This document shows, piece by piece, positions 44,747 to 56,604 of a stretch of 64,000 bases of DNA. The position numbers and the translations under genes were made by a program. Every line of letters begins with the position of its first letter. Position 1 is the first letter of the stretch. The stretch covers positions 40,036,095-40,100,094 of the forward strand of contig NC_050097.1 of NCBI RefSeq assembly GCF_902167145.1. Reading direction: 5' to 3'. The DNA comes from Zea mays. Taxonomy: Eukaryota > Streptophyta > Magnoliopsida > Poales > Poaceae. The notes beneath the pieces are model-generated. The model was given only the letters and a program-made list of their open reading frames with translations. It was not told where the DNA came from and did not search any database.

Positions 44747-44758
44747 TGGTATCGGAGC
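44747..44758 (+). other. Sirevirus C primer-binding site
   Basis: TGGTATCGGAGC, two bases after the LTR. One change (A to G at position 8) from the initiator tRNA-Met complement; a G-U pair would keep annealing possible. Confidence 0.88.
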
Positions 44759-44794
44759 CGTTCTCTTCAAGAAAGGGACTAACCGCCCGAAGAG

Positions 44795-47200
44795 ATGGAT
44801 CCTAAGGGGAAGGGAATTGTGATCAACGACAAGGAGAAGGAGTCCTTCGTCAACGAGCCAAGGGATGACAAGTCCAATGACTCGGGCTCGGGCCACAAGC
44901 GAAGAGATGGGAAGAAGAAGAAGACAAGACGCATCAAGGAGATCGTCTACTACGACAGCGATGAGTCCTCTTCTTCCCAAAAGGACGACGACCACGACAG
45001 ACAAAGGAAACCGGTTAATTCTAACTTTTCTTTTGACTACTCTCGTATTCCGCAAAGTTCAAATTCACATTTGCTTTCTATTCCACTCGGCAAGCCCCCA
45101 CACTTTGATGGGGAGGACTACGGATTTTGGAGCCACAAAATGCGTAGTCACCTATTCTCTCTCCATCCTAGCATATGGGAGATTGTAGATAGTGGAATGC
45201 ACTTTAATAGTTCGGATAGTCCTATATTCATTAATGAGCAAATCCATAAGAATGCACAAGCTACTACTGTTCTTCTAGCCTCATTGTGCAGGGATGAATA
45301 TAATAAAGTGAGTGGCTTGGATAACGCCAAGCAAATCTGGGATACCCTCAAGATCTCTCATGAGGGAAATGACGCTACCTTGCTCACCAAAATGGAGTTG
45401 GTGGAGGGCGAGCTTGGACGGTTCGCGATGATAAGGGGCGAGGAGCCAACTCAGACATACAACCGGCTCAAGACCCTTATCAACAAAATAAGGAGCTACG
45501 GAAGCACGCGATGGACGGACCACGACGTCGTCCGACTAATGCTCAGGTCCTTTACCGTTCTTGATCCTCATTTGGTGAATAATATTCGTGAGAATCCCAG
45601 GTACACCAAAATGTCGCCCGAAGAAGTCCTAGGAAAATTCGTCAGCGGGCGAATGATGATCAAGGAGGCAAGGTATGTGGACGACGCCTTGAATGGACCG
45701 ATCAACGAGTCGCAACCTTTTGCTCTCAAAGCCACAGGGAACAAGGAGGCGCTACCCAGCAAGGTGGCGCAAATTGAGGCGGCCGGTCTTAATGAAGAAG
45801 AAATGGCCCTCATTATCAAGAGATTCAAGACGGTGCTAAAGGGTCGCAATGGACAGCCGAGCAAGACTAAGACCAAGGGGAAGCGATCATGCTTCAAATG
45901 CGGTAAGCTTGGTCATTTTATTGCTAACTGTCCCGATAATGATAGTGACCAGGAAAAGGGAAACAAGAGGGAAAAGAAGAAGCATTACAAGAAGGCAAAG
46001 GGCGAGGCGCATCTAGGCAAGGAGTGGGACTCGGATTGCTCCTCGTCCGACTCCGACAATGAAGGACTCGCCGCCACCGCCTTCAACAAATCAACCCTCT
46101 TCCCCAACGAGCGTCACACATGCCTTATGGCAAGGGAGAAGAAGGTATGTACTCGCAACTCTACCTATGCTTCTTCAAGTGAGGAAGAATCTAGTGATGA
46201 GGATGAAGTAGATTATTCATGTTTGTTCAAGGGCTTAGATAGATCTAAGATAGACAAAATTAATGAGTTAATTGATGCCTTGAATGAAAAGAATATACTT
46301 TTAGAAAAGCAAGAGGATTTGTTGTATGAAGAGCATGATAAATTTGTTGAGGCACAAAAATCCTATGCTTTAGAAGTTAAAAGAAATGAAATGCTTTCTT
46401 TTGAACTATCTACTTGTCATGAAACCATTTCTACTTTGAAAGGTGTCAACAATGATTTAAATGCTAAATTAGAAGTAGCAAATAAATCCAATTCTTGTGT
46501 AGAACATGTTGAAATTTGTACTAGGTGTAAAGATTTTGACATTAATGCTTGTAGTGAACACCTAGTTTCAATTTCCAAGCTTAATGATGAACTGGCTAGT
46601 CTTAATGCTCAACTTAAGACTAGCAAGAATGATTTCGATAAGCTAAAATTTGCAAGGGATGCCTATACAATTGGTAGACACCCCTCAATTAAGGATGGAC
46701 TTGGCTTCAAGAGAGAAGCTAAGGACTTAACAAGCCATAAGGCTCCCATTCCCGCCAAGGAGAAAGGGAAGGCCCCTATGGCTAGTAATGTGCAAAAGAA
46801 CCATGCTTTTATGTATTATGATAGGAGACAAACTAGAAATGCTTATAGGAGTTATAATGCTTTTGATGATTTTGACTCTCATGCCATGTTTGCTCCTAGT
46901 TCCTCTTATGTGTATGATAGAAATGTTACTAGGAGAAATGTTGTTCCTAAGAGAAATACTATTCATCATGTGTCTAGAAAGAATGCTATTCATGCTCCTA
47001 GGAAAGTAGTGAATGAACCTTCCACAATTTATTATGCTTTAAATGCTTCCTTTGCTATTTGTAGAAAGGATAAGAAAATTGTTGCTAGGAAGTTAGGGGC
47101 AAAATGCAAGGGAGACAAAACTTGCATTTGGGTCCCTAAGGATATTTGCACTAACCTTGTAGGACCCAACATGAGTTGGGTACCTAAGACCCAAGCCTAA
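44795..47200 (+). CDS. gag: Sirevirus C Gag (801 aa), intact
   Basis: ATG 36 bp after the primer-binding site ([16 protein letters not shown]). Order: charged Lys/Asp-rich N-terminus, gag core at about residues 90-300 ([33 protein letters not shown]), a basic segment, a CCHC zinc knuckle at residues 366-379 ([14 protein letters not shown]), a Ser/Asp-rich acidic patch, then a long helical region with probable coiled coil at about residues 480-620 ([16 protein letters not shown] onward). The tail has two WVPK motifs. The zinc knuckle binds genomic RNA and Gag assembles the particle. Long Gag proteins with C-terminal coiled coil are typical of Sireviruses. It ends at TAA 47198-47200, overlapping the pol frame, which is +1 relative to it. 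Confidence 0.95.
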   Translation: MDPKGKGIVINDKEKESFVNEPRDDKSNDSGSGHKRRDGKKKKTRRIKEIVYYDSDESSSSQKDDDHDRQRKPVNSNFSFDYSRIPQSSNSHLLSIPLGKPPHFDGEDYGFWSHKMRSHLFSLHPSIWEIVDSGMHFNSSDSPIFINEQIHKNAQATTVLLASLCRDEYNKVSGLDNAKQIWDTLKISHEGNDATLLTKMELVEGELGRFAMIRGEEPTQTYNRLKTLINKIRSYGSTRWTDHDVVRLMLRSFTVLDPHLVNNIRENPRYTKMSPEEVLGKFVSGRMMIKEARYVDDALNGPINESQPFALKATGNKEALPSKVAQIEAAGLNEEEMALIIKRFKTVLKGRNGQPSKTKTKGKRSCFKCGKLGHFIANCPDNDSDQEKGNKREKKKHYKKAKGEAHLGKEWDSDCSSSDSDNEGLAATAFNKSTLFPNERHTCLMAREKKVCTRNSTYASSSEEESSDEDEVDYSCLFKGLDRSKIDKINELIDALNEKNILLEKQEDLLYEEHDKFVEAQKSYALEVKRNEMLSFELSTCHETISTLKGVNNDLNAKLEVANKSNSCVEHVEICTRCKDFDINACSEHLVSISKLNDELASLNAQLKTSKNDFDKLKFARDAYTIGRHPSIKDGLGFKREAKDLTSHKAPIPAKEKGKAPMASNVQKNHAFMYYDRRQTRNAYRSYNAFDDFDSHAMFAPSSSYVYDRNVTRRNVVPKRNTIHHVSRKNAIHAPRKVVNEPSTIYYALNASFAICRKDKKIVARKLGAKCKGDKTCIWVPKDICTNLVGPNMSWVPKTQA

Positions 47201-47207
47201 ATTTGCC

Positions 47208-50200
47208 TTGCAGGTTTATGCATCCGGGGGTTCAAGCTGGATTATTGATAGCGGATGCACAAACCATATGACGGGGGAGAAGAAGATGTTCACCTCCTAC
47301 GTCAAGAATAAGGATTCCCAAGATTCAATCATATTCGGTGATGGGAATCAAGGCAAGGTAAAAGGGTTAGGTAAAATTGCAATTTCTAATGAGCACTCTA
47401 TCTCTAATGTGTTTTTAGTAGAGTCACTAGGATATAATTTACTATCTGTTAGTCAATTGTGCAATATGGGATATAACTGTCTGTTTACAAATATAGATGT
47501 GTCTGTCTTTAGAAGAAGTGATGGTTCACTAGCTTTTAAGGGTGTATTAGACGACAAACTTTATTTAGTTGATTTTGCAAAAGAAGAGGCCGGTCTAGAT
47601 GCATGCTTAATGGCTAAGACTTGCATGGGCTGGCTGTGGCATCGCCGCTTAGCACATGTGGGGATGAAGAACCTTCACAAGCTTCTAAAGGGAGAACACG
47701 TGATAGGTCTAACCAATGTTCAATTCGAAAAAGATAGACCTTGTGCAGCTTGTCAAGCAGGGAAACAGGTGGGAGGAGCGCATCACAGCAAGAATGTGAT
47801 GACCACTTCAAGACCCCTGGAGCTGCTGCATATGGACCTCTTCGGACCCGTCGCCTATCTAAGCATAGGGGGAAGTAAGTATGGTCTAGTTATTGTTGAT
47901 GACTTTTCCCGCTTCACTTGGGTGTTCTTTTTGCAGGATAAGTCTGAAACCCAAGGGACCCTCAAGCGCTTCCTCAGGAGGGCTCAAAATGAGTTTGAGC
48001 TCAAAGTGAAGAAGATAAGGAGCGACAACGGGTCCGAATTCAAGAACCTTCAAGTGGAGGAGTTCCTTGAAGAAGAAGGGATCAAGCACGAGTTCTCCGC
48101 TCCCTACACACCACAGCAAAATGGTGTGGTAGAGAGGAAGAACAGGACGCTCATTGACATGGCGAGGACGATGCTAGGAGAATTCAAGACCCCCGAGTGC
48201 TTTTGGACGGAAGCCGTGAACACTGCTTGCCATGCCATCAACAGGGTCTACCTTCATCGCCTCCTCAAGAAGACGTCGTATGAGCTTCTAACCGGTAACA
48301 AACCCAATGTATCTTACTTTCGTGTATTTGGGAGCAAGTGCTACATTCTAGTGAAGAAAGGTAGAAATTCTAAGTTTGCTCCCAAAGCTGTAGAAGGGTT
48401 TTTGTTAGGTTATGACTCAAATACAAAGGCGTATAGAGTCTTCAACAAATCATCGGGTTTGGTTGAAGTCTCTAGCGACGTTGTATTTGATGAGACTAAT
48501 GGCTCTCCAAGAGAGCAAGTTGTTGATTGTGATGATGTAGATGAAGAAGATGTTCCGACGGCCGCTATACGGACCATGGCGATTGGAGAAGTACGGCCAC
48601 AGGAACAAGATGAACGAGATCAACCTTCTTCCTCAACTATGGTGCATCCCCCAACCAAAGATGACGAACAGGTACCTCAAGTGGAGGCGCTTGATCAAGG
48701 GGGAGCACAAGATAATCAAGTGATGGAGGAAGAAGTGCAACCGGCACCTCCAACCCAAGTTCGAGCGATGATTCAAAGGGATCATCCCGTCGACCAAATT
48801 CTGGGTGACATTAGCAAGGGAGTAACTACTCGATATCGATTAGTTAATTTTTGTGAGCATTACTCCTTTGTCTCTTCTATTGAGCCTTTCAGGGTAGAAG
48901 AGGCCTTGCTAGATCCGGACTGGGTGTTGGCCATGCAAGAGGAGTTAAACAATTTCAAGCGCAATGAAGTTTGGACACTGGTGCCTCGTCCGAAGCAAAA
49001 TGTTGTGGGAACCAAGTGGGTGTTCCGCAACAAACAGGACGAGCACGGGGTGGTGACGAGAAACAAGGCTCGACTTGTGGCAAAAGGTTATGCCCAAGTC
49101 GCAGGTTTGGATTTTGAGGAGACTTTTGCTCCTGTGGCTAGGCTAGAGTCAATTCGAATCTTGCTAGCATATGCCGCTCACCATTCTTTCAGGTTGTTCC
49201 AAATGGATGTGAAGAGCGCTTTCCTCAACGGGCCAATCAAGGAGGAGGTGTACGTGGAGCAACCCCCTGGCTTCGAGGATGAACGGTACCCCGACCATGT
49301 GTGTAAGCTCTCTAAGGCGCTCTATGAACTTAAGCAAGCCCCAAGAGCATGGTATGAATGCCTTAGAGACTTTTTACTTGCTAATGCTTTCAAGGTTGGG
49401 AAGGCCGATCCAACTCTTTTCACTAAGACATGTGATGGTGATTTGTTTGTGTGCCAAATTTATGTTGATGACATAATATTTGGTTCTACTAACCAAAAGT
49501 CTTGTGAAGAGTTTAGCAGGGTGATGACGCAGAAATTCGAGATGTCGATGATGGGCGAGTTGAACTACTTCCTTGGGTTCCAAGTGAAGCAACTCAAGGA
49601 CGGCACCTTCATCTCCCAAACGAAGTACACGCAAGATCTGCTAAAGCGGTTTGGGATGAAGGACGCCAAGCCCGCAAAGACTCCGATGGGGACCGACGGA
49701 CACACCGACCTCAACAAAGGAGGTAAGTCCGTTGATCAAAAAGCATACCGGTCAATGATAGGTTCTTTGCTTTATTTATGTGCTAGTAGACCGGATATTA
49801 TGCTTAGCGTATGCATGTGTGCTAGATTTCAATCCGATCCTAAGGAGTGTCACTTAGTGGCGGTGAAGCGAATTCTTAGATATTTGGTTGCTACGCCTTG
49901 CTTCGGGCTCTGGTATCCAAAGGGGTCTACCTTTGACTTAGTTGGATACTCAGACTCCGACTATGCTGGATGTAAGGTCGATAGGAAGAGTACATCGGGG
50001 ACGTGCCAATTCTTAGGAAGGTCCCTGGTGTCATGGAACTCTAAGAAACAAACTTCCGTTGCCCTATCCACCGCTGAGGCCGAGTATGTTGCCGCAGGAC
50101 AGTGTTGCGCGCAACTACTTTGGATGAGGCAAACCCTCAGGGACTTTGGCTACAATCTGAGCAAAGTCCCACTCCTATGTGATAATGAGAGTGCTATCCG

Positions 50201-50414
50201 CATGGCGGAAAATCCTGTTGAACACAGCCGCACAAAGCACATAGACATCCGGCATCACTTTTTGAGAGACCACCAGCAAAAGGGAGATATCGAAGTGTTT
50301 CATGTTAGCACCGAGAACCAGCTAGCCGATATCTTCACTAAGCCTCTAGATGAGAAGACCTTTTGCAGGTTGCGTAGTGAGCTAAATGTCTTAGATTCGC
50401 GGAACCTGGATTGA
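47208..50414 (+). CDS. pol: Sirevirus C Pol (protease, integrase, RT, RNase H), intact
   Basis: Open from before 47208 to TGA 50412-50414, about 1068 codons. There is no ATG at its start: the first in-frame ATG is inside the protease, so translation must come by frameshift from gag or from a spliced RNA. Domains: aspartic protease (WIIDSGC), integrase HHCC ([17 protein letters not shown]) and core ([35 protein letters not shown]), an acidic linker, RT ([25 protein letters not shown]) and RNase H ([25 protein letters not shown]). All catalytic residues I can check are present. One position in RT reads YELKQAP where Sirevirus A has YGLKQAP. Confidence 0.95.
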   Translation: MQVYASGGSSWIIDSGCTNHMTGEKKMFTSYVKNKDSQDSIIFGDGNQGKVKGLGKIAISNEHSISNVFLVESLGYNLLSVSQLCNMGYNCLFTNIDVSVFRRSDGSLAFKGVLDDKLYLVDFAKEEAGLDACLMAKTCMGWLWHRRLAHVGMKNLHKLLKGEHVIGLTNVQFEKDRPCAACQAGKQVGGAHHSKNVMTTSRPLELLHMDLFGPVAYLSIGGSKYGLVIVDDFSRFTWVFFLQDKSETQGTLKRFLRRAQNEFELKVKKIRSDNGSEFKNLQVEEFLEEEGIKHEFSAPYTPQQNGVVERKNRTLIDMARTMLGEFKTPECFWTEAVNTACHAINRVYLHRLLKKTSYELLTGNKPNVSYFRVFGSKCYILVKKGRNSKFAPKAVEGFLLGYDSNTKAYRVFNKSSGLVEVSSDVVFDETNGSPREQVVDCDDVDEEDVPTAAIRTMAIGEVRPQEQDERDQPSSSTMVHPPTKDDEQVPQVEALDQGGAQDNQVMEEEVQPAPPTQVRAMIQRDHPVDQILGDISKGVTTRYRLVNFCEHYSFVSSIEPFRVEEALLDPDWVLAMQEELNNFKRNEVWTLVPRPKQNVVGTKWVFRNKQDEHGVVTRNKARLVAKGYAQVAGLDFEETFAPVARLESIRILLAYAAHHSFRLFQMDVKSAFLNGPIKEEVYVEQPPGFEDERYPDHVCKLSKALYELKQAPRAWYECLRDFLLANAFKVGKADPTLFTKTCDGDLFVCQIYVDDIIFGSTNQKSCEEFSRVMTQKFEMSMMGELNYFLGFQVKQLKDGTFISQTKYTQDLLKRFGMKDAKPAKTPMGTDGHTDLNKGGKSVDQKAYRSMIGSLLYLCASRPDIMLSVCMCARFQSDPKECHLVAVKRILRYLVATPCFGLWYPKGSTFDLVGYSDSDYAGCKVDRKSTSGTCQFLGRSLVSWNSKKQTSVALSTAEAEYVAAGQCCAQLLWMRQTLRDFGYNLSKVPLLCDNESAIRMAENPVEHSRTKHIDIRHHFLRDHQQKGDIEVFHVSTENQLADIFTKPLDEKTFCRLRSELNVLDSRNLD

Positions 50415-51187
50415 ATTGTAGCATACATGTAGTTATGCTTTTGATCATGTTCCTTTTTGCATTATGTTGCTTATTATGGTGCTCAAGTTGTACAAACACT
50501 CCCTGGACCTCACAAGTCCGTTGCAAAGTGATGCACATGTGTAGGGGGAGATGTGTTACAACTTGACCCTTTGAGACTAACCATGTGCTTGAGTTTGATA
50601 ATTTAGTCTCGAAGGAGGATTGAAAGGGAAAAGGTGGACTTGGACCATGAAAGACTTCCACTGCACTCCGATGAGAGGGTAACTAATTCCAAGTTCATCT
50701 CATGAAATCTTATTGCCATTTGCTCTTAATTGAAGACTTTGGTGAGGCAATGGGGTTAACAGGCCAAGATTGATCCCGTTTTGGTGCTTGATGCCAAAGG
50801 GGGAGAAAATAAAGGCCAAAGTGATAAATGGATCAGCTACCACTTGAGAGATTTTGAAAATAGTAGAATAGAGTTTTTGTTTTGTCAAAAGCTTTTATTG
50901 TCTCTATTTTCAAAAGTTGGCTTCTTGTGGGGAGAAGTGTTGATTATGGGAAAAAGGGGGAGTTTTTGAAATCCGTGGTCAAATTCTTTTGAAATGACTC
51001 TCTTTATGCTTCAATATGTGTGTTTGACTTATAGATAGAGATTTGAGTTTGATTTGCAAAAACAAACCAAGTGGTGGCAAAGGATGATCCATATATGCCA
51101 AAATTGAATCAAAACCAATTTGAGTTTTTATTTGAAGTGATTTTGCACTTGTTCCACTTGCTTTATGTTGTGTTGGCATAAATCACC
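50415..51187 (+). other. Sirevirus C 3' untranslated region with multiple polypurine tracts
   Basis: No gene. GGGGGAG-type tracts near 50543, 50798, 50930 and 50953 precede the terminal tract at 51188-51201. Confidence 0.85.
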
Positions 51188-51201
51188 AAAAAGGGGGAGA
51201 T
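51188..51201 (+). promoter_or_regulatory. Sirevirus C polypurine tract
   Basis: AAAAAGGGGGAGAT immediately before the 3' LTR. Confidence 0.92.
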
Positions 51202-52468
51202 TGAAAGGGAAATGTGCCCTTGGGCCATTTCTAAGTATTTTGGTGATTGAGTGCAAACACAAGGGCCTAAATGTGAAAATATGCTCATGGATGAACAAAG
51301 TGTAAATCACAAGTAAAGGTATGTTTCTAAGCCTTAGTACATTAGTTTTGTGTACTAACATCTTGTCTAAGTGTTAGAAACAGGAGAAAGAAGAAAAGAA
51401 AAGAAGTGGAGAGTGGCTGTGTACAGCCAAAGGCTGCTTCGGGCTGGGGCACCGGACTGTCCGGTGTGCACCGGACAGTGTCCGGTGCGCCAGATCAGCG
51501 CAGCGCAAACCAGCCGCTCTCGGGTTTTTCTCCGGCGACTTCGGCTAAAATTCACCGGACTGTCCGGTGTGCACCGAACTGTCCGGTGAGCCAACGGTCG
51601 GCCGGGCCAACGGTCGGCCGCGCGATCGGCGCGCGACACGTGGCCGAGCCAACGGTCGGAAGGGAGCACCGGACTGTCCGGTGTGCACCGGACTGTCCGG
51701 TGCGCCAGATCTGCAACGGTCGGCAACGGTCGGCTTCGCTTTCTATGGAAACAAATCGGGCACCGGACAGTGTCCGGTGTGCACCGGACTGTCCGGTGCG
51801 CCACGAGACAGAAGGCAAAGATGGCCTTCCAGATTTGTTCCCAACGGCTCCTAGCTGCCTTGGGGCTATAAAAGGGACCCCTTGGCGCATGGAGGAGTAT
51901 ACCAAGCATTCCTACAACTCTTCTAAGCACCAAGACATCAATCTCACGCATTCGTTTCATTGTGATAGCATATAGAGCTCTTGTGGAGTTGTGAACTCTT
52001 TGTGTTGCGTTGCGAGCTCTTGTTGCGACTTGTGTGCGTGTTGTTGCTCTGATTTTCGAGTCTTGTGTGCGTTGCTCATTCCCACCTTACTCCGTATTCT
52101 TTGTGAACTTAATTGTAAGGGCGAGAGACTCCAAGTTGTGGAGATTCCTCGCAAACGGGAAAAGATCAAAGGAAAGAAAAACACCGTGGTATTCAAGTTG
52201 ATCATTGGATCACTTGAGAGGAGTTGAGTGCAACTCTCGTCCGTTGGGACGCCACAACGTGGAGTAGGCAAGTTTTGTACTTGGCCGAACCACGGGATAA
52301 CCACCGTGTCAACTCTGTGATTGCTTTCTTGTGGTTATCGTGTTTTGAGTTCTCTCTAGCCACTTGGCCATACTTATGCTAACCCTTAACAAGTTTTTGT
52401 GGCTTAAGTTTTGAACTTTTACAGGATCACCTATTCACCCCCCCCCCCCCCCCCTCTAGGTGCTCTCA
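51202..52468 (+). repeat. Sirevirus C 3' LTR (1267 bp)
   Basis: Near-identical to 43480-44744. Palindromes at 51450-51798, TATAAAAG at 51867-51874, and 17 C residues against 15 in the 5' LTR. Confidence 0.95.
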
Positions 52469-52473
52469 GTTAC
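52469..52473. repeat. TSD GTTAC, right copy, of Sirevirus C
   Basis: Matches 43475-43479. Confidence 0.95.
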
Positions 52474-53894
52474 CTAACAAGGTGGCGCAAGTTGAGGCGG
52501 CAGGACTCAATGATGAAGAGGTGGCCCTCATCATCAAGCGCTTCAAGACGGCGCTTAAGGGTCGCAAGGGACAGCCAAGGAAGACCAAGACAAAGGGGAA
52601 GCGCTCATGCTTCAAATGCGGTAAGCTTGGTCATTTTATTGCTAACTGTCCCGATAATGAAAGTGACCAGGAAAAAGGAAACAAGAGGGAGAAGAAAAAG
52701 AACTACAAGAAGGCCAAGGGCGAAGCACATATCGGGAAGGAGTGGGATTCGGATTGCTCCTCCTCCGACTCCGACAATGAAGGACTCGCCGCCACTGCCT
52801 TCAACAAGTCATTCCTCTTCCCCAACGAGCATCACACATGCCTCATGGCGAAGGAGAAGAAGGTATGTACTCGGGATACCACTTACTCTTCTTCAAGTGA
52901 TGATGATTCTAGCGATGAGGAAATAGATTACTCTTGCTTGTTCAAGGGATTGGATAGAAATAAAATTGATAAAATCAATGAATTGATTGATGCCTTGAAT
53001 GAAAAGGATAGGCTTTTAGAAAAGCAAGAGGATTTGTTGTATGAAGAACATGATAAATTTGTAGAGGCACAAAAATCCTATGCTTTAGAAGTTAAAAGAA
53101 ATGAAATGCTTTCTTATGAACTATCTACTTGTCATGAAACCATTTCTACTTTAAAAGGTGTTAACAATGATTTAAATGCTAAATTAGAGGTAGCAAATAA
53201 ATCTAATTCTTGTGTAGAACATGTTATGATTTGCACTAGGTGTAAGGATGTTGATATTGATGCTTGTAGTGAACACCTAGCTTCAATTTCTAGATTAAAT
53301 GATGAAGTAGCTAGTCTTAATGCCCAACTTAAGACTAGCAGAAGTGATTTCGATAAGCTAAAATTTGCAAGGGATGCCTACACGATTGGTAGACACCCCT
53401 CAATTAAGGATGGACTTGGCTTCAAGAGGGAAGCCAAGGACTTAACAAGCCATAAGGCTCCCATCTCCACCAAGGAGAAAGGGAAGGCCCCTATGGCTAG
53501 TAGTGCTAAAAAGAACCATGCTTTTATGTATCATGACAAGAGACAATATAGAAATGCTTATAGGAGTTATAATGCATATGATGCTTTTGATTCTCATGCC
53601 ATGTTTGCTTCTAGTTCTTCCTATGTGCATGATAGAAATGTTGGTAGGAGAAATGTTGCTCATAATATGCCTAGGAGAAATGTTGTTAATGTTCCTAGGA
53701 AAGTTAATGAACCATCTACAATATATCATGCTTGCAATGCTTCATTCGCCATTTGTAGAAAGGGTAAGAAGGTAGTGGCTAGGAAGTTAGGGGCCAAATG
53801 CAAGGGTGACAAAACTTGCATTTGGGTCCCTAAGACAATTGTGACTAACCTTGCAGGACCCAACAAGAGTTGGGTACCTAAGACCCAAGCCTAA
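52474..53894 (+). pseudogene. gag: Sirevirus B gag, C-terminal part
   Basis: Continues gag B in frame after Sirevirus C: NKVAQVEAAGLND, basic segment, CCHC zinc knuckle near 52608 ([14 protein letters not shown]), acidic Ser/Asp patch, coiled-coil region and the WVPK tail, ending at TAA 53892-53894. This part has no internal stop. The only lesion in gag B besides the C insertion is the TGA at 43374. Confidence 0.92.
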
Positions 53895-53904
53895 ATTTGC
53901 CTTG

Positions 53905-55637
53905 CAGGTTTATGCATCCGGGGGTTCAAGCTGGATTATCGACAGCGGATGCACAAACCATATGACGGGGGAGAAGAAGATGTTCACCTCCTACGTCAAA
54001 AATGAGGATTCCCATGATTCAATAATATTCGGTGATGGGAACCAAGGCAAGGTAAAAGGGTTAGGTAAAATTGCTATTTCATCTGAGCACTCTATTTCTA
54101 ATGTGTTTTTAGTTGAGTCGCTTGGATATAATTTGTTGTCTGTTAGTCAATTATGCAAAATGGGAAATTGTCTATTTATAAATGTAGATGTGTCTGTCTT
54201 TAGGAGATGTGATGGTTCACTAGCTTTTAAGGGTGTACTAGACGGCAAACTTTATTTGGTTGATTTTGCAAAAGAAGAGGCCGGTCTAGATGCATGCTTA
54301 ATGGCTAAGACTTGCATGGGCTGGTTGTGGCATCGCCGCTTAGCACATGTGGGGATGAAGAACCTCCACAAACTTCTAAAGGGAGAACACGTGATAGGTC
54401 TAACTAATGTACATTTCGAAAAATATAGACCTTGTGCAGCTTGTCAAGCAGGGAAACAGGTGGGAGGCTCTCATCACACCAAAAATGTGATGACAACATC
54501 AAGACCCTTGGAGATGCTTCATATGGACCTCTTCGGACCCGTCGCCTATCTGAGTATAGGAGGAAGTAAGTATGGTCTTATTATAGTTGATGATTTTTCC
54601 CGCTTCACTTGGGTATTCTTTTTGCAGGATAAATCTGAAACCCAAGGGACCCTCAAGCGCTTCCTCAGGAGAGCTCAAAATGAGTTTGAGCTCAAAATGA
54701 AGAAAATAAGGAGCGACAACGGGTCCGAATTCAAGAATCTTCAAGTGGAGGAGTTCCTTGAGGAGGAGGGGATCAAGCACGAGTTCTCCGCTCCCTACAC
54801 ACCTCAGCAAAATGGTGTGGTAGAGAGGAAGAACAGGATGCTCATCGATATGGCGAGGACTATGCTTGGAGAGTTCAAGACCCCCCGGGCGTTTTTGGTC
54901 GGAAGCCGTGAACACGGCGTGCCACGCCATCAACAGGGTCTATCTTCATCGCCTCCTCAAGAAGACTTCATACGAGCTGCTAACTGGTAACAAACCCAAT
55001 GTATCTTATTTTCGTGTATTTGGGAGCAAGTGTTATATTCTTGTGAAGAAAGGTAGGACCTCTAAATTTGCTCCCAAAGTTGTAGAAGGGTTTTTATTAG
55101 GTTATGATTCAAATACAAAGGCGTATAGGGTCTTCAACAAATCATCGGGTTTGGTTGAAGTCTCTAGCGACGTTGTATTTGATGAGACTAATGGCTCTCC
55201 AAGAGAGCAAGTTGTTGATCTTGATGATGTAGATGAAGAAGACATTCCAACGGCCGCGATACGCACCATGGCGATTGGAGATGTACGGCCTCAGGAACAA
55301 TTAGAACAAGATCAACCGTCTTCCTCAACTATGGTGCATCCCCTAACCCAAGATGACGAACAGGTACCTCAAGTGGAGGCGCATGATCAAGGGGGAGCAC
55401 AGGATGTTCAAATTGAAGAGGAAGAAGCACCTCAGGCACCTCCAACCCAAGTTCGAGCGACGATCCAAAGGGATCATCCCGTCGACCAAATTTTGGGTGA
55501 TATTAGCAAGGGAGTAACTACTCGTTCAAGATTAGTTAATTTTTGTGAGCATTACTCCTTTGTCTCTTCTATTGAGCCTTTCAGGGTAGAAGAGGCCTTG
55601 CTGGATCCGGACTGGGTGTTGGCCATGCAGGAGGAAC
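53905..55637 (+). pseudogene. pol: Sirevirus B pol: protease, integrase, start of RT (broken)
   Basis: Begins in the frame LQVYASGG just after gag and includes protease (WIIDSGC), integrase HHCC and core ([24 protein letters not shown]). One extra base in the C run near 54882-54888 shifts the frame inside the integrase. The new frame continues ([15 protein letters not shown]) through the linker to the start of RT. One codon (Tyr in C, in the MGYNCLF segment) is absent near 54166. LARD-2 cuts the gene at 55637; the rest of RT and RNase H lie beyond the window. Confidence 0.9.
55633..55637. repeat. Probable left TSD (GGAAC) of LARD-2
   Basis: Five bases before TGTCACACCC. The right copy is outside the window. 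Confidence 0.45.
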
Positions 55638-56445
55638 TGTCACACCCGGATTTTAGGGGTCCAAAACCCGGGCGCGAACATAAACACCAGGTGTGCTGGG
55701 ACCAAGTCTCACACATATGATGCATAGTGGCACAGGATCGAATGTCACATCTTTACTATATAACAGGAGTTCTGTACAAAAATAATTAAATAATTACATC
55801 ATATGAGGAAACGATCCAGCAACCCAAAGTTGACTGGGAGACGACGGCCTAGACCACTCACGAACTCATCACAGCATCCTCCACGTGCCTCATCCTGTGG
55901 TACCTGCTCTTGACCTGTGGGGGGGGGTGTGAGACAGCAAGAGTGAGCTCACATACGTTCATCGCTCAACAAGTTGTGGGGAATAATGTGAATGAACTCG
56001 CCAAAGGTGGGAGCTCACGTGAAGTGTAAGGCTTACCAAAGAGAATGGTTAGAGCTGAGCATTGCTTTTAAAGTTGGTCAAAATTTTATTAGCAATTACT
56101 AAGTATAAGTAAATACCAACCCAATTAAATAGTAGAACAAAAGTAACAACATCACCTGTACAACATCACCTGCGATGCAATGCATATGACAAATTGAGTT
56201 TAATTCCATAATTTAATCATGTGAGTGTCCGAGCCGCTCATGACCGTGAGCACGGCTAGTATACCAGTTTTACACTCTGCAGAGGTTGCGCATCTTTACC
56301 CACAAGTCATATTACCCATCTGCCAAGGGATCGCGACTTCCCATACACCTCTACCGAGGAGGTGAGGCAGGGTAACACTACGAGGCCTTTACAAAGTTCC
56401 ACTAGCTTCAGAAAACCCGCTACAGTTTATAGGAAGCTCCAATGC

Positions 56446-56604
56446 AGGAATCCCTTGCAGGACCGCCATCACAGCAAAATCCTCCCGAGGGCCTCCCCAG
56501 GAATCCCTTGCAGGACCGCCATCACAGCAAAATCCTCCCGAGGGCCTTCCCAGGAATCCCTTGCAGGACCGCCATCACAGCAAAATCCTCCCGAGGGCCT
56601 CCCT
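56446..56604 (-). repeat. Tandem repeat, 3 x 53 bp, in LARD-2 3' LTR
   Basis: Units begin AGGAATCCCTTGCAGGACCG and end CGAGGGCCTYCCC; only one or two bases differ between units. Same array at 61661-61819. Confidence 0.93.

Larger units (their letters stand above)
43480..52468 (+). mobile_element. Sirevirus C: complete, apparently intact Ty1/copia element
   Basis: 8989 bp with LTRs 43480-44744 and 51202-52468, primer-binding site, uninterrupted gag and pol, repeated polypurine tracts, TSD GTTAC. By eye the LTRs differ by one substitution (43854 region versus 51576 region) and two C residues in a homopolymer. It inserted into gag of its relative B. It is the only element here with no visible coding defect. 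Confidence 0.95.

Noticed and set aside
49319..49345. Gly-to-Glu change in the YGLKQAP motif of Sirevirus C RT as an inactivating mutation
   Set aside because: YELKQAP is common in plant copia elements as far as I recall, so it is not good evidence of inactivation.
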